The notes below the pieces were generated by a model. The model saw only the letters and a program-made list of their open reading frames with translations. It was not told the DNA's origin and did not search any database. Position numbers and translations under genes: made by a program. This document shows, piece after piece, positions 45,396 through 57,966 of a stretch of 64,000 nucleotides of DNA (position 1 is its first letter; each line of letters opens with the position of its first letter). Origin of the DNA: Zanthoxylum bungeanum (lineage: Eukaryota > Streptophyta > Magnoliopsida > Sapindales > Rutaceae); assembly GCA_019454045.1 (NCBI GenBank), contig SKCR01001882.1:1-64000 (forward strand). The letters run 5' to 3'.

Positions 45396-46279
45396 GGCTG
45401 AAAAAATAATAAACACGCATTCAATATTCATTCATCGCATATTAAAATTTTCAAACATTTTGGCATAAAATTAAACATGATGCATGATCAATGTATAATG
45501 AATTAGAAACCTAAAATAATTACTATGCCACGGTTATCTATCATCCCACAAATAAGTATCGTCGTAGGGTAGGTCAAGTATTCGCATGATAGATTGAGAC
45601 ATTCTCAATTGATTAAAATATCTGAAATAACTCTTATTCCAATATTAATCAACTAACGTTATTTTGATCAAGGAAGCGTTGATTAAAACCTTAATCATTC
45701 CTTTGTGAGTGTGACCCATTATTTCGGAACCCTTGGACTTAACTAGTGAAGTGCCGCCGTAGGGTAGGTCAAATCACCAGATACATCTAGAGTCCCTATC
45801 CTTTCGAAATCCAAACCTGATATTGACCCAAAAAGGACACCATCCGTAGGGGGATGAAAGCAAACCGTCTCGAGGCGCCTATTGAATCTCACATTTCTGG
45901 AAAACAATGGAGATCGTGGGATATATTGTGGTATACCCCTCTCCCACTCACTATTAAAAAGAGTAAGGTTTCTATCTCACTAGTATTTTATGAATCTTAG
46001 ATTATGCTCGGCTAAAGTCATAACCTTAATTAATACTAGTTGATGATATAGTAATCTAACCAATTTTAACTTTTAAAATTTTATTCACTAATCCCGATTA
46101 GTCTCTACTAACCAATTAACTTAATTAAACTAATTTAATCAAGTTTTCTTAAGTGATCTAATCAATTTTAACTTTTTAAAAATTAGTTCACTTATAGGTT
46201 TTAAAATTTTAGAATTCAACTAATGGACTATATGTCATCAAACCATTTAATAGATTCAAAGTACGTTATTTACTCCAAA
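45396..46279 (-). other. Cop1 leader, cut by Cop5
   Basis: No ORF. Holds a 15-bp direct repeat CGTAGGGTAGGTCAA at 45563-45577 and 45758-45772. The last five bases, CCAAA (46275-46279), should be the left target duplication of Cop5; the other copy is outside the window. Confidence 0.7.
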
Positions 46280-47803
46280 TGTTGGAGAAAATCTACGGTC
46301 CCGAGGATCGATTATCAAGCAAGAAACATAAGTGCGAATACACGAAGAAGTTGCGGAATACTTACATCGAGCAGTTGAGCGATGCGACGAAGAACAAACT
46401 TCAAGCTTTTCCTTCCTAGAGCTCACGGCAGTCCACTGTTTTGGCTCTCCAAGATTCGACCATGAATCAACCTCCAAGCTCCAAGATTTCGTGATGTGAT
46501 TCCAAGCTCACATGTGCGGTTCCCTATCACCTTCGCAAGACCCTTTTGTGTGCTAGCACTTGGTGATTTTGCCGCAAAATCAGCATCTTGCTTTTCCTTC
46601 CATTCACGGCAGAAAACCAGAAAACAGAAGAGGATGCAGCCCCTTTGGGCGAGAGAGAGAGGAGAGAATATGTTGGTTGTTGGCAAAAAGTGTATCTAAT
46701 ACACTTATGAATTTCCAAAATTCATTTTCCTTATTTTTGCTTTCCAAAAGTCAAGCCATTAAAGGCTTTCGACCACCACATCAATCAAGTGACAAGTTGT
46801 CACATCAATTGATTGACTAGTGATTTGACGTTTGATGTGACTTACGGGCCGCACTCGAATTCGAAATGCGAATGCGCTCGCAAACACTCTCGGGCTCGGG
46901 TTCGTGAATTCCAAATTAATGAATTTTCCGTTGCGACGTAATTAAATGATTATGCCTAGCGAAATCACTATTCACGTCGCTAACGAATTAATTCTAAATT
47001 AACTCGTTCGCCCGAATTAAAATCTAATTTCAATTCCGCGTCGAAATCCAATTTCGTATAATATATCGAATATATTATTTTATCGATTAATTCCAAATTA
47101 ATAGTATTCTCTCTTTAATTAATATTTTATCCCAGATAAAATATCTCCGTAATTAATCCTAGATTAATTTTCTCTCTCATCTAATTAATCCCAGATTAAT
47201 AAAGTGCGAGTCATACGTCATCGGTGAATCTTCGGGAAGTAACCCATGAGATCCCCGAGTATGTTGGCAGTAAATCCGGTCGTCGGACTATCCGAACACG
47301 TAAGTACCCAGTACTACGTTTGTACCGATTTACATGACATGGTTGGCTTCTAGCAAAGCATCATGCCTACCAAATTCTCCAGAAATATCCTTACAGGAAT
47401 ATGTGATCTATATCAGGCGTAGTATACGTAGTATTGCGTATTTTGATCCAGTATCGGATGTCACATGCTAGGTCTGGGGCTGGAATTGTGTCTGCCCCGT
47501 ACGAAGCACATATCGGATCTCTGGTAACTAGTCTCTATAATCGGATAAACATGAACTAGTCATAATATCCCGATAGCTGCAGCATTTAAGAGAACCAGTC
47601 CCGTATCCTACGTGACCATCATCTCCACTATGACTGGAGTGATACTTCCGTCTTGACATCACACCCAACACACTACGATTCTCAATATACCCAGCAGAGG
47701 CGTACACAGAACCTGTTAAAGCCCTGGACGACCTAAAACCAAAGAATATTGATTGTCGCAAGTATTAGCGGTGCAAGTTTCAAGTTAAGACCAAATACAC
47801 CTA
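46280..47803 (-). repeat. Cop5 3' LTR, truncated
   Basis: Matches 62045-63575 of the other LTR, then stops after AAATACACCTA. The next bases, GTTTCAAGTTTCAAG, resemble a CAAGTTTCAAG word some 25 bp upstream, as in filler DNA at a repair junction. The rest of the LTR, the polypurine tract and the RNase H are gone. Confidence 0.9.
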
Positions 47804-48559
47804 GTTTCAAGTTTCAAGCTTTGTACGTTGGTATGTTTCCATCCATGTATGTCTTCTTTGAAGACTCATCTAGTACCGATTGGCACAATGCCTTGAGGTA
47901 CATCAACTAGTTTCCAAACTTGGTTGATATACATGGGATCCATTTCAGACATTATGGCACTATGCCAAAATAGGGAGTCGATACCCTGTATCACTTCCTC
48001 ATACGTAGTCAGTTCCTCTTCCTCAAAAGATTGACATCTTTACGAGGTGAGATCAGAAACCCATACCTCCCAGGTTGTTTTCTGACTCTCTCCGACTTAC
48101 GCGGTTCTTGTGTATTCGAATATTACTGGTATAGTTTCATCCTTGATGAACTATTTGTGTTCCATTAAGGACTCGGTGCCAGGAACAGTATTACTCTGAT
48201 TTGCTCGAGTTTTACTTTCCTCCCATTTACCACTGCATATAGGTATTCCTCTTAGGAAAACTGCATGGTGAGCAACAATTACATTGTTCTCTAGTGAGTT
48301 GTATATGTACTATAATTTGGTTTCCCTACGATAACCTACAACTTAGGCACTTATCTGATTTGGGTTTTAGTTTGGTATCATCCGAATGTATGCCTAGCAT
48401 TCCCAAATCTTCAGGAATGAGAAACCCAGTTTCTTTCCTGTTCATATCTAATATGAAGTCTGTCAAACAGATTTTATGGAACCTTGTTCTAAATAAGTTC
48501 TGCACTGTTTATGCGTATCCGTTGAAGGAAATGGTAGCTCAGAGCGACTCATGATTAAC
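47804..48559 (-). pseudogene. Cop5 pol remnant, reverse transcriptase N-terminus to integrase C-terminus
   Basis: Nucleotide similarity to Cop3 at 24340-25080 and to Cop4 at 36470-37210, in the same order. The part equal to PIGCKWVFKKK is frameshifted by the same two-base deletion as in Cop4. The frames are broken throughout. It ends at 48559 where Cop6 begins. Confidence 0.82.
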
Positions 48560-51185
48560 TGTTGGGGTTGGTGCTCAGAGCGCCAATCCGGACCGTATTT
48601 ATGTCTGATTCATGAATACGAACATCCCCTTATTCCATAATATTACTTATTTCTTGTTGCACCTCTTGTTCTTATATACGTATTCGATCTGATTACGATT
48701 AGATTGAAATTAAATGTGGTTTAGTGATATGTATATATTAGACAAAAGGCCCGATAATATATAATGCAGTACACAGTTACAAAGTTAGTTTGTAATTGAC
48801 ATTGGGAAGTCTCACTGCTATATGAATATTATCAAACATAGTTCCTGGTCAAGATTTGCTCACACGGGTCGGTTAGTCAAATCCGTTGAGACCAGTACAT
48901 GTCGTATATCGAGACTTGGTCCGATGGTTTATCCCAATAAACCATGAGTCTATGGAGACTCGTATAGACGTGTAGGTGTTTATAGTGGATAAACACTGAA
49001 CGGCTCACCGAAGATTCTTAATGGATGGTACACCAACGTCAATAAGAATCTTCATGGGTTGAGTAGCATAGTGGTCCTTCGACTTGAGATACCACTGTGG
49101 ATGTATGAGACATCCTCCACACTTAGATGGCAGTCACGTCACCGATCTATTTAGATCAGACCTCCGCCTGTTCGTTGGGTGTGGATCGATCCTCAGGATA
49201 TCCTGTGTGTGTCAAGATAGGATCCGTCAGTTCTGTGTACAGAGCATAGGTAGTCCATATATAATTAGCAGTCTGTTAAATCTGTGGCCACAGTATACTT
49301 CGGAAGTAAGTTCCGAGTGTTATTTAGAGATTGCTAATAGATACGTCGACGAGATAATACCTATAGAGATTTGACGTTCACATCTATATCTCTGGGATTA
49401 TCTGGATACCTGTGACGGAGGGATTATACGTATGCAATGACCTCGACCTGTATGATTCAGCTAGTTTATCCGTGATTGTCATAATCTACGGGTGGATAGA
49501 TTATGGACACAAAATTGGATTTCGTGACGGATATACCTGAATCTAGAGAGTCTCAATAATGAAACATACTCGTAGAGCACTAGAGCAACATTTATGAATA
49601 ATGATGATTATTTATAAATCGTCTAAACGTTAAACGAAAAATACATGCGAACGGGCCGAATTGTCATTTCCTAATTAATGTGTATTTGTATTTAATATAT
49701 GATATTATTAAATACACATTAATAAATAGTCAAATAAAGGTATTTGACATATATCATCAATATATGTATTTGAGATATTTAAAGTAAATATAATACATAT
49801 ATTTGATATATTTGTATTTAATTAATTATTTAATTATTTAATTGTTAAATGATTAATATAATTAAAATATAAATATATCATTAAATGATAAAGTTAGGAA
49901 ATGATTATAAGTGTAAATTTTTGACTTTACATTAAAGGAAAAGGTTGTCAAATTGATTTTGACTTCTTAAGATATTTGTTCAAAATTGTTTGAAAATGAA
50001 AATATCTTTTTCCTTTATTATTTGATAAATTCGGCCATACACTTTAAATATAAGAGTTATATTTTTCTTAGTTGCATTTTTTGACTTAATTAAATATCTA
50101 ATAAAGTTGTTTTTAGATATTTAACCAAGTTGATTAAATGTAAAGTGAAATGAAATAGAAATTGCAAAAACTTGTATTTGGCTAGGTAATTTCGGCCAAG
50201 GCCATTATGATACAAGTATATATTGTTTTTTCATTTCATTCTTCTTAACCTAATTCACTTTAACCAAAAACTCCATTAAAGGAAGGCAAAGAATGCTAGA
50301 GAGAAAAGAAAGAAAAATCAAGAAAAGCTTGGAAAATAGTAAGTATTTCCAACCTTCCATTAGAGAGTAATTTGTTCCTCTTGTTGTGGGCAACATCTTG
50401 TGATGTTCTTGAGTTTTTCTATTCTTTATTCTTTGTGTTTTTGATGATAAATGTTTGGTGAAAGTGTAGAGCATGTATAATGGAGAAAGCTTGTGACTAG
50501 TGTAGTTATAAGTGTTCTTTTAAGGTTTTGGAAACCATGTTGCTAATCTAGAGTTGTTGACCCACTCTTAGATGACCTAGATTTGATCTTGAGTTGTTTC
50601 ATTATGTTGATACTTTGATTGGATGGAAGAAAGATGATTGAAGTATTGGATTTAACCAATTTGGTCTAATTTGTCCAATTTGATGAAATTGAAAAAATTA
50701 GGGTTCATGATCAATTCCAAATTTGGGGATTTTCATATATGTTGTGCATTTGGATGTGTATATGATTCATATAAAGTTTCATGTTCATTGGATTACATCT
50801 TGATGTGTTTTGATGCATGAAATGACAAAGTGCACAAAATGGCACCTTGGAGGTGCATTCGGCCAAGGATTAGAAATTTGGGGATTTTTGGTGCTTTTCG
50901 TGTTTTGATGTTTTGAACATGCTAAGTTCATCTTTGAAATGATTTAAAATCATTCAAAATTGATTAGATCAATTTCAGACTAAAATGGACTAAATACCAA
51001 GTGTAAGGGCAATTCGGTAAATTCATTTTAATATGATTTATTTGAATTTTATTTCATAATTTGATTATTGGATAATTAAATAAATATGTTTATTTAATTA
51101 ATCCGAGAAAAAGTTTTGAAATCGGAAAATACGATTTTCCACCGCTTCCGCTGCGTTACCGGATTCTGCCCCTAAAACCCCTACA
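48560..51185 (+). repeat. Cop6 5' LTR, 2626 bp
   Basis: Starts TGTTGGGGTTGG and ends ...AAAACCCCTACA. A perfect 14-bp inverted repeat lies at 49674-49687/49710-49723. The 96-codon ORF at 49084-49374 is repeated in the other LTR but has no known domain. Confidence 0.92.
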
Positions 51186-51188
51186 AAA

Positions 51189-51200
51189 TGGTATCAGAGC
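51189..51200 (+). other. Cop6 primer-binding site
   Basis: TGGTATCAGAGC, three bases after the LTR. Confidence 0.92.
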
Positions 51201-54200
51201 GAGACTGATTCTAGGCCTCCATAAATGATTAGCTTGTTTTTTTTTCAATGTTTAATCATGTTTTCTTGACTTTATACATGCATGTTATAATCTAATTTGA
51301 TTAGATTTAGGGTGTATGACACTTAATGGAATATCCCCGCTTAATAAGGTTTTAAAGTAACTAGTATTTGGAATACTTGTTTCTTGGTCAGTCTTGTCAA
51401 TACGGTTTATAAATATCTTTTCGTTGACTACATCCGAGACCGTGCCTCTGCTGTGAGGGTGTAGCTGATAGAAATTTATTTATGCAGAATGTATATTAGA
51501 TACTAGATAAATTCAAGCGAAAGCGGAATCCTGAACGTGCCCTAGCTGTCAGGGTTACGCAAGTAACTTGAGTTTATCATTGACAAGTTTAACCTTGGTA
51601 CGTCTCTTTGTGGGCCTGCCTTCGCAGCGACAACGAGAAACAGCCAGGACCGGTACCTTGGAGTCACTAGTGAGTGATTGACAATTAGTTGTCTACCTGT
51701 GAATATACGTAGGCGAGACCGTGCCTCTGCTGTGAGTCGAAATATATTCATGGGGTCCTCTTCCCATTATGGAATTCGATTTAATTATTGAATTCTCGTC
51801 TTTCCGTTGGGGATTACGGCATTACGTAAAAATAGTGGGAGGCACTGCTAAGTTTAAAATATTCCATAACTTAGGCAGTGTATGTTATTATGGAAATTGC
51901 CGCTTGTTTGTTTCCTTATTCTATAGTAGATAGAATTAAACTTTTATTTACTACACACATATTTTGATATGTTATCTGACTAGACTCTTGGTTGCAGTTA
52001 TTCTAGAATAGGTTCTAGATACTAATAGACTAGGATATTATTAGATTAGTCTAAACCATCGGGAACTGTTGTTCCGATTTTCTTGAAAAATAAAGATGGT
52101 TAATGACTTAATTTCTAAGTCATGATAGATAATCTAGATAGATATCCCCTTTAGGATATAATACTTTAGAGACAATAGTTTCTTATGCAGTAAGAATTGA
52201 CTTGAATTAGTTCATGTCTCGAGATTCTTGACTGGCATTTAGAAAGCCCTATTAGGTATTTGTTTATCTAGTAATGACGTTTCTAAGCTTTAATTACATT
52301 TAGAGGTAATGTGTCTGACACAATTTGCTAATCAGTTATTTACAATTGTTGTGAATAGTTGAATGCAAATAGTAAAGCTAAATAAAGGAGATGCATATAT
52401 TTGTGTATAGAAAATATTGATTTTCACAATACTACAACTATAGGTATTGGATACCAGATCTCCCGTCTAGTTATTTGAAATATTGGTTAACGATTGTTTT
52501 GATATTTGATATCGGAACTCGCGACTATTGGATGGTCACTTGTTCTTTATAAACAATTGTTACATATTTTAAAATAATTAGTAGTTTCATTAACGTAAAG
52601 ATAAACATTAAGAAAAATTATTCGGTAAAGTAAATAATTTAGAACGGTGCTTTATGAATTTAATCACTTAAGCATTGGATGCTTATTCCGTATGGTAAAT
52701 GATGGTTTGATACTAGATCACACCACACATCCTTATCCATTTAATGAATATTGTATTCAGGAAAGTGATTAAGATCTCGTTTAACCAATGATTGTCATTG
52801 GACCACCAAATTTATTTAAACTGATACATTGGATGTATGTAGTTTAATAAATAATAATTGCTTAAGGTAGTTTTCTTTATTTCGTAACTTGGTTGATGAA
52901 TTGTCATAACTTAGTTACGTGTTTCTGATGGAACACATATTAAAAGTCTTGAAAGTATCAAGAACTTTCAATCTGTTCTGATGAAACGTAGATTGAACAT
53001 TTTTTGACTTGTTCAAATATATTCAATCTAAAGTATTTTGAAAACTTGATCCTTAAAATTCATTACATATCTTTGAACTGTTCAAAGATCTTTGATACGA
53101 TCAAACATTTGAATTTAAAGCAATTAGTTCTAAGGTTATTCAGTGAATATGATTCATATTCAATATTATTCTTCCACGATTCCATCTTGATGGAATTGAG
53201 TAGTGGGAGCAATTGAATCTTATATGATTTGGTTCGTTTGATATTGAATGTTACCGAATTAGTTTCAATACTCTTGGGGTTATACTCCAGTAACACTAAT
53301 TCATCTCTTTAATTAATGTTCCATTATTTTCTACAGTTGCATATATAATATGTATAGGTAGAAAATTTGAATCTTGAAAAGTTTGAGATTTCAATCTTTC
53401 TTTTATATAATAGTTATATAATGGAAATTACTTACACTCGGAGGTATAAGTAAAAGTTTATCGTTTATTCTGTTTAATAGAATATTGTATTCTATTTAAT
53501 ATAATATCTTTCCTACGATTCTAAGTAATAAAATCATTTTATTACTTGGTGTGTAACATCAGATGTTAACTATTGTAGAAAAGACTTGACTTATTGAAGT
53601 CAAATGTGAGAATGATAAATTATAAATGGAACTACATAATTAATAAGATGAAACAACCCTTATACATCTTCCGTACAAGTTTAATAGGATAACAGAATCA
53701 TTCACAAGTATTTGATACTTGATGGTTCCGTTGTTTTCTTACTGAAGAAAAATTATCCTATAACTTATAATGGAAGCGATATTTGATATCGATTCTGGAA
53801 GTTCACCATTGAACCATAGATCTAAGATTGTTCATAGCTTACTACGATCAAGTTTTGAACTTGATTACGCTTTCATTATGAATTAGTTCATGATATGTGC
53901 TAATTGTTTGCGCAGCGAAAGCAATATGAGCTTATTAAAGGTTTGAACTTTACAGTATGACAGTGAGAAAAGTTATACTCAGCAATCTATTGTAGATTCT
54001 GAGAAAAACTTATCTCTAGTCACGCTAATTGAACAATTAAAGATATATTGGTTAATGTTGATAATAAACTGTGTATTTTAGCTAAAGAATGCAAAGTGAC
54101 GTTTTTGGATGACTTATTCAGATAAGAGATCAGTTGTGATTTCCTTATTTGAAGAGTTCATTCTGAAATGGCCCTAGAGTTTGTGTTCTGCTGAGATCGC

Positions 54201-55371
54201 AGTTTAGTGTGCTAGCTTACAGAGCCTATTGTAGACTCGGATAAGTCTTCCAGAAATATGTGTTCTATATTTTTTATATCGTCAAATTGTTTGATCTTGT
54301 CAAAGTATATAGAATACATATGTGATAAAAGGGTTAGTGGGAGCGTACAAATTACTTTCTATTGTTATATATCCTAACAAACATTATCATTATTATAGTA
54401 ATAATGAGATGTTTGTTAGGAAAAAGGTTTACCTAAGTGTTCTTTACTCCGTGAAACCAGTGGGAGTAGTTTCTGTTATATACGATATAAAGTTTTATAT
54501 AAGATATAAAACCAAGAGACTTGTGAGATACTCTTATTAGTCGTACATTAGATATGATCTAATGAAGGACATAACAAGGCTATCTGTATGACAGTTAGTA
54601 TAACTGTTCGACAGTTATTGTGTGTCTTATACATAGTATTCATCTTTCGTAAAGGATGATTCCTTTTTCGAAAGAGATATTGATTAGAATGTCTAAACAA
54701 TATTATGTATCATTTGATGATGACATAGTGAATACTTTATTATGTGCGATTATCGATGTCGATTTAATCGTAATTGTTACGAGTTATTTTGACATCCTAT
54801 AGACCATATGATGGATCTTGAAACACGTTCTTTGTGATCTTTGAGATATTAAGAACGAGTTTCTAATTCATGGAGAATATAGTCTGCAACCATTAGGGTC
54901 ATAATAGTTTTGAGACTAATTATGACGTTAGACAGTCTACGTCATAAAGAGTCAGAAAAGATGCAGTGGGAATATCACAAGGATTCTACTTTTATAGTGG
55001 AATTAAATGCAACTTATAAAGTATTGACTTATGAAGTTGCATAGTGACCTTATAAAATAGAAGTTTTGAATTGTTATTGTGCTTGCGGTTGTCTTCATAG
55101 TATTTTGGATTTGATCCTTAAATACTTGGACAACTCAGTAGCTGTAGCACAATACTGATGTAGCATCAGAGTCATATTAATGTATAATCTAGATTCTACA
55201 AAATATGAATGATGCTGACTATGGGAAACGATGGAGTTTGTTTGACAAACTCAATATATCATAGCGGACTTGTTTTTGTTGCCTACCTCTTAAGTACTGG
55301 GTGAGCTTTTGAGGGCCATGTGCATACGATGCACATTTAGATGAGTATATGATACCGTGGATTGGCACTAG
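51201..55371 (+). other. Cop6 internal region, non-coding
   Basis: No domain was recognised. Features: a 23-bp direct repeat CGAGACCGTGCCTCTGCTGTG(AG) at about 51435-51457 and 51714-51736, and the shared 16-mer AAAAATAGTGGGAGGC at 51828-51843. ORFs at 53004-53216 and 54322-54540 are AT-rich and unsupported. Faint Copia-like words (for example AGTGGGAGC near 54336) may be relics of pol. Confidence 0.7.
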
Positions 55372-55387
55372 AGCAAGTGGGAGAAAT
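55372..55387 (+). other. Cop6 polypurine tract
   Basis: AAGTGGGAGAAAT lies immediately before the LTR start TGTTGGGG at 55388. Confidence 0.85.
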
Positions 55388-57966
55388 TGTTGGGGTTGGT
55401 GCTCAGAGCGCCAATCCGGACCGTATTTATGTCTGATTCATGAATACGAACATCCCCTTATTCCATAATATTACTTATTTCTTGTTGCACCTCTTGTTCT
55501 TATATACGTATTCGATCTGATTACGATTAGATTGAAACTAAATGTGGTTTAGTGATATGTATATATTAGACAAAAGGCCCGATAATATATAATGCAGTAC
55601 ACAGTTACAAAGTTAGTTTGTAATTGACATTGGGAAGTGTCACTGCTATATGATATTATCAAACATAGTTCCTGGTCAAGATTTGCTCACACGGGTCGGT
55701 TAGTCAAATCCGTTGAGACCAGTACATGTCGTATATCGAGACTTGGTCCGATGGTTTATCCCAATAAACCATGAGTCTATGGAGACTCGTATAGACGTGT
55801 AGGTGTTTATAGTGGATAAACACTGAACGGCTCACCGAAGATTCTTAATGGATGGTACACCAACGTCAATAAGAATCTTCATTGGTTGAGTAGCATAGTG
55901 GTCCTTCGACTTGAGATACCACTGTGGATGTATGAGACATCCTCCACACTTAGATGGCAGTCACGTCACTGATCTATTTAGATCAGACCTCCGCCTGTTC
56001 GTTGGGTGTGGATCGATCCTCAGGATATCCTGTGTGTGTCAAGATAGGATCCGTCAGTTTTGTGTACAGAGCATAGGTAGTCCATATATAATTAGCAGTC
56101 TGTTAAATCTGTGGCCACAGTATACTTCGGAAGTAAGTTCCGAGTGTTATTTAGAGATTGCTAATAGATACGTCGACGAGATAATACCTATAGATATTTG
56201 ACGTTCACATCTATATCTCTGGGATTATCTGGATACCTGTGACGGAGGGATTATACGTATGCAATGACCTCGACCTGTATGATTCAGCTAGTTTATCCGT
56301 GATCGTCATAATCTACGGGTGGATAGATTATGGACACGAAATTGGATTTCATGACGGATATACCTGAATCTAGAGAGTCTCAATAATGAAACATACTCGT
56401 AGAGCACTAGAGCAACATTTATGAATAATGATGATTATTTATAAATCGTCTAAACGTTAAACGAAAAATACATGCGAACGGGCCGAATCGTCATTTCCTA
56501 ATTAATGTGTATTTGTATTTAATATATGATATTATTAAATACACATTAATAAATAGTCAAATAAAGGTATTTGACATATATCATCAATCTATGTATTTGA
56601 GATATTTAAAGTAAATATAATACATATATTTGATATATTTGTATTTAATTAATTATTTAATTATTTAATTGTTAAATGATTAATATAATTAAAATATAAA
56701 TATATCATTAAATGATAAAGTTAGGAAATGATTATAAGTGTAAATGTTTGACTTTACATTAAAGGAAAAGGTTGTCAAATTGATTTTGACTTCTTAAGAT
56801 ATTTGTTCAAAATTGTTTGAAAATGAAAATATCTTTTTCCTTTATTATTTGATAAATTCGGCCATACACTTTAAATATAAGAGTTATATTTTTCTTAGAT
56901 GCATTTTTTGACTTAATTAAATATCTAATAAAGTTGTTTTTAGATATTTAACCAAGTTGATTAAATGTAAAGTGAAATGAAATTGAAATTGCAAAAACTT
57001 GTATTTGGCTAGGTAATTTCGGCCAAGGCCATTATGATACAAGTATATATTGTTTTTTCATTTCATTCTTCTTAACGTAATTTACTTTAACCAAAAACTC
57101 CATTAAAGGAAGGCAAAGAATGCTAGAGAGAAAAGAAAGAAAAATCAAGAAAAGCTTGGAAAATAATAAGTATTTCCAACCTTCCATTAGAGAGTAATTT
57201 GTTCCTCTTGTTGTGGGCAACATCTTGTGATGTTCTTGAGTTTTTCTATTCTTTATTCTTTGTGTTTTTGATGGATAAATGTTTGGTGAAAGTGTAGAGC
57301 ATGTATAATGGAGAAAGCTTGTGACTAGTGTAGTTATAAGTGTTCTTTTAAGGTTTTGGAAACCATGTTGCTAATCTAGAGTTGTTGACCCACTCTTAGA
57401 TGACCTAGATTTGATCTTGAGTTGTTTCATTGTGTTGAGACTTTGATTGGATGGAATAAAGATGATTGAAGTATTGGATTTAACCAATTTGGTCTAATTT
57501 GTCCAATTTGATGAAATTGAAAACATTAGGGTTCATGATCAATTCCAAATTTGGGGCTTTTCATATATGTTGTGCATTTTGATGTGTATATGATGCATAT
57601 AAAGTTTCATGTTCATTGGATTACATCTTGATGTGTTTTGATGCATGAAATGACAAAGTGCACAAAATGGCACCTTGGAGGTGCATTCGGCCAAGGATTA
57701 GAAATTTGGGATTTTTGGTGCTTTTCATGTTTTGATGTTTTGAACATGCTAAGTTCGTCTTAGAAATGATTTAAAATCATTCAAAATTGATTAGATCAAT
57801 TTCGGACTAAAATGGACTAAATACCAAGTGTAAGGGCAATTCGGTAAATTCACTTAAATATGATTTATTTGAATTTCATTTCATAATTTGATGTTTGGAT
57901 AATTAAATAAATATGTTTATTTAATTAATCCGAGAAAAAATTTTGAAATCGGAAAATACGATTTTC
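55388..57966 (+). repeat. Cop6 3' LTR, truncated at its right end
   Basis: Matches 48560-51138 and stops after ACGATTTTC, where the 5' LTR continues CACCGCTTCC. Directly joined to an unrelated LTR fragment at 57967. Confidence 0.92.

Larger units (their letters stand above)
48560..57966 (+). mobile_element. Cop6: LTR element with large LTRs and no recognisable genes, plus strand (LARD-like)
   Basis: LTRs at 48560-51185 and 55388-57966 (the second lacks its last 47 bp or so), primer site at 51189 and polypurine tract just before 55388. By eye the LTRs differ at about 1% of sites, so insertion is recent. The 4.2-kb interior has no ORF above about 75 codons and no visible gag or pol block. It shares a 16-mer with the leaders of the Copia elements here and uses the same primer tRNA, which suggests a dependent relative of Copia elements. 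Confidence 0.88.

Noticed and set aside
46423..46820. Overlapping ORFs on both strands near the left end of Cop5
   Set aside because: They lie inside the Cop5 LTR and recur in part at 62044-62466; no domain.
49084..49374. 96-codon ORF repeated almost unchanged at 55911-56201
   Set aside because: It recurs only because both copies sit in nearly identical Cop6 LTRs; no domain or codon signal supports it.
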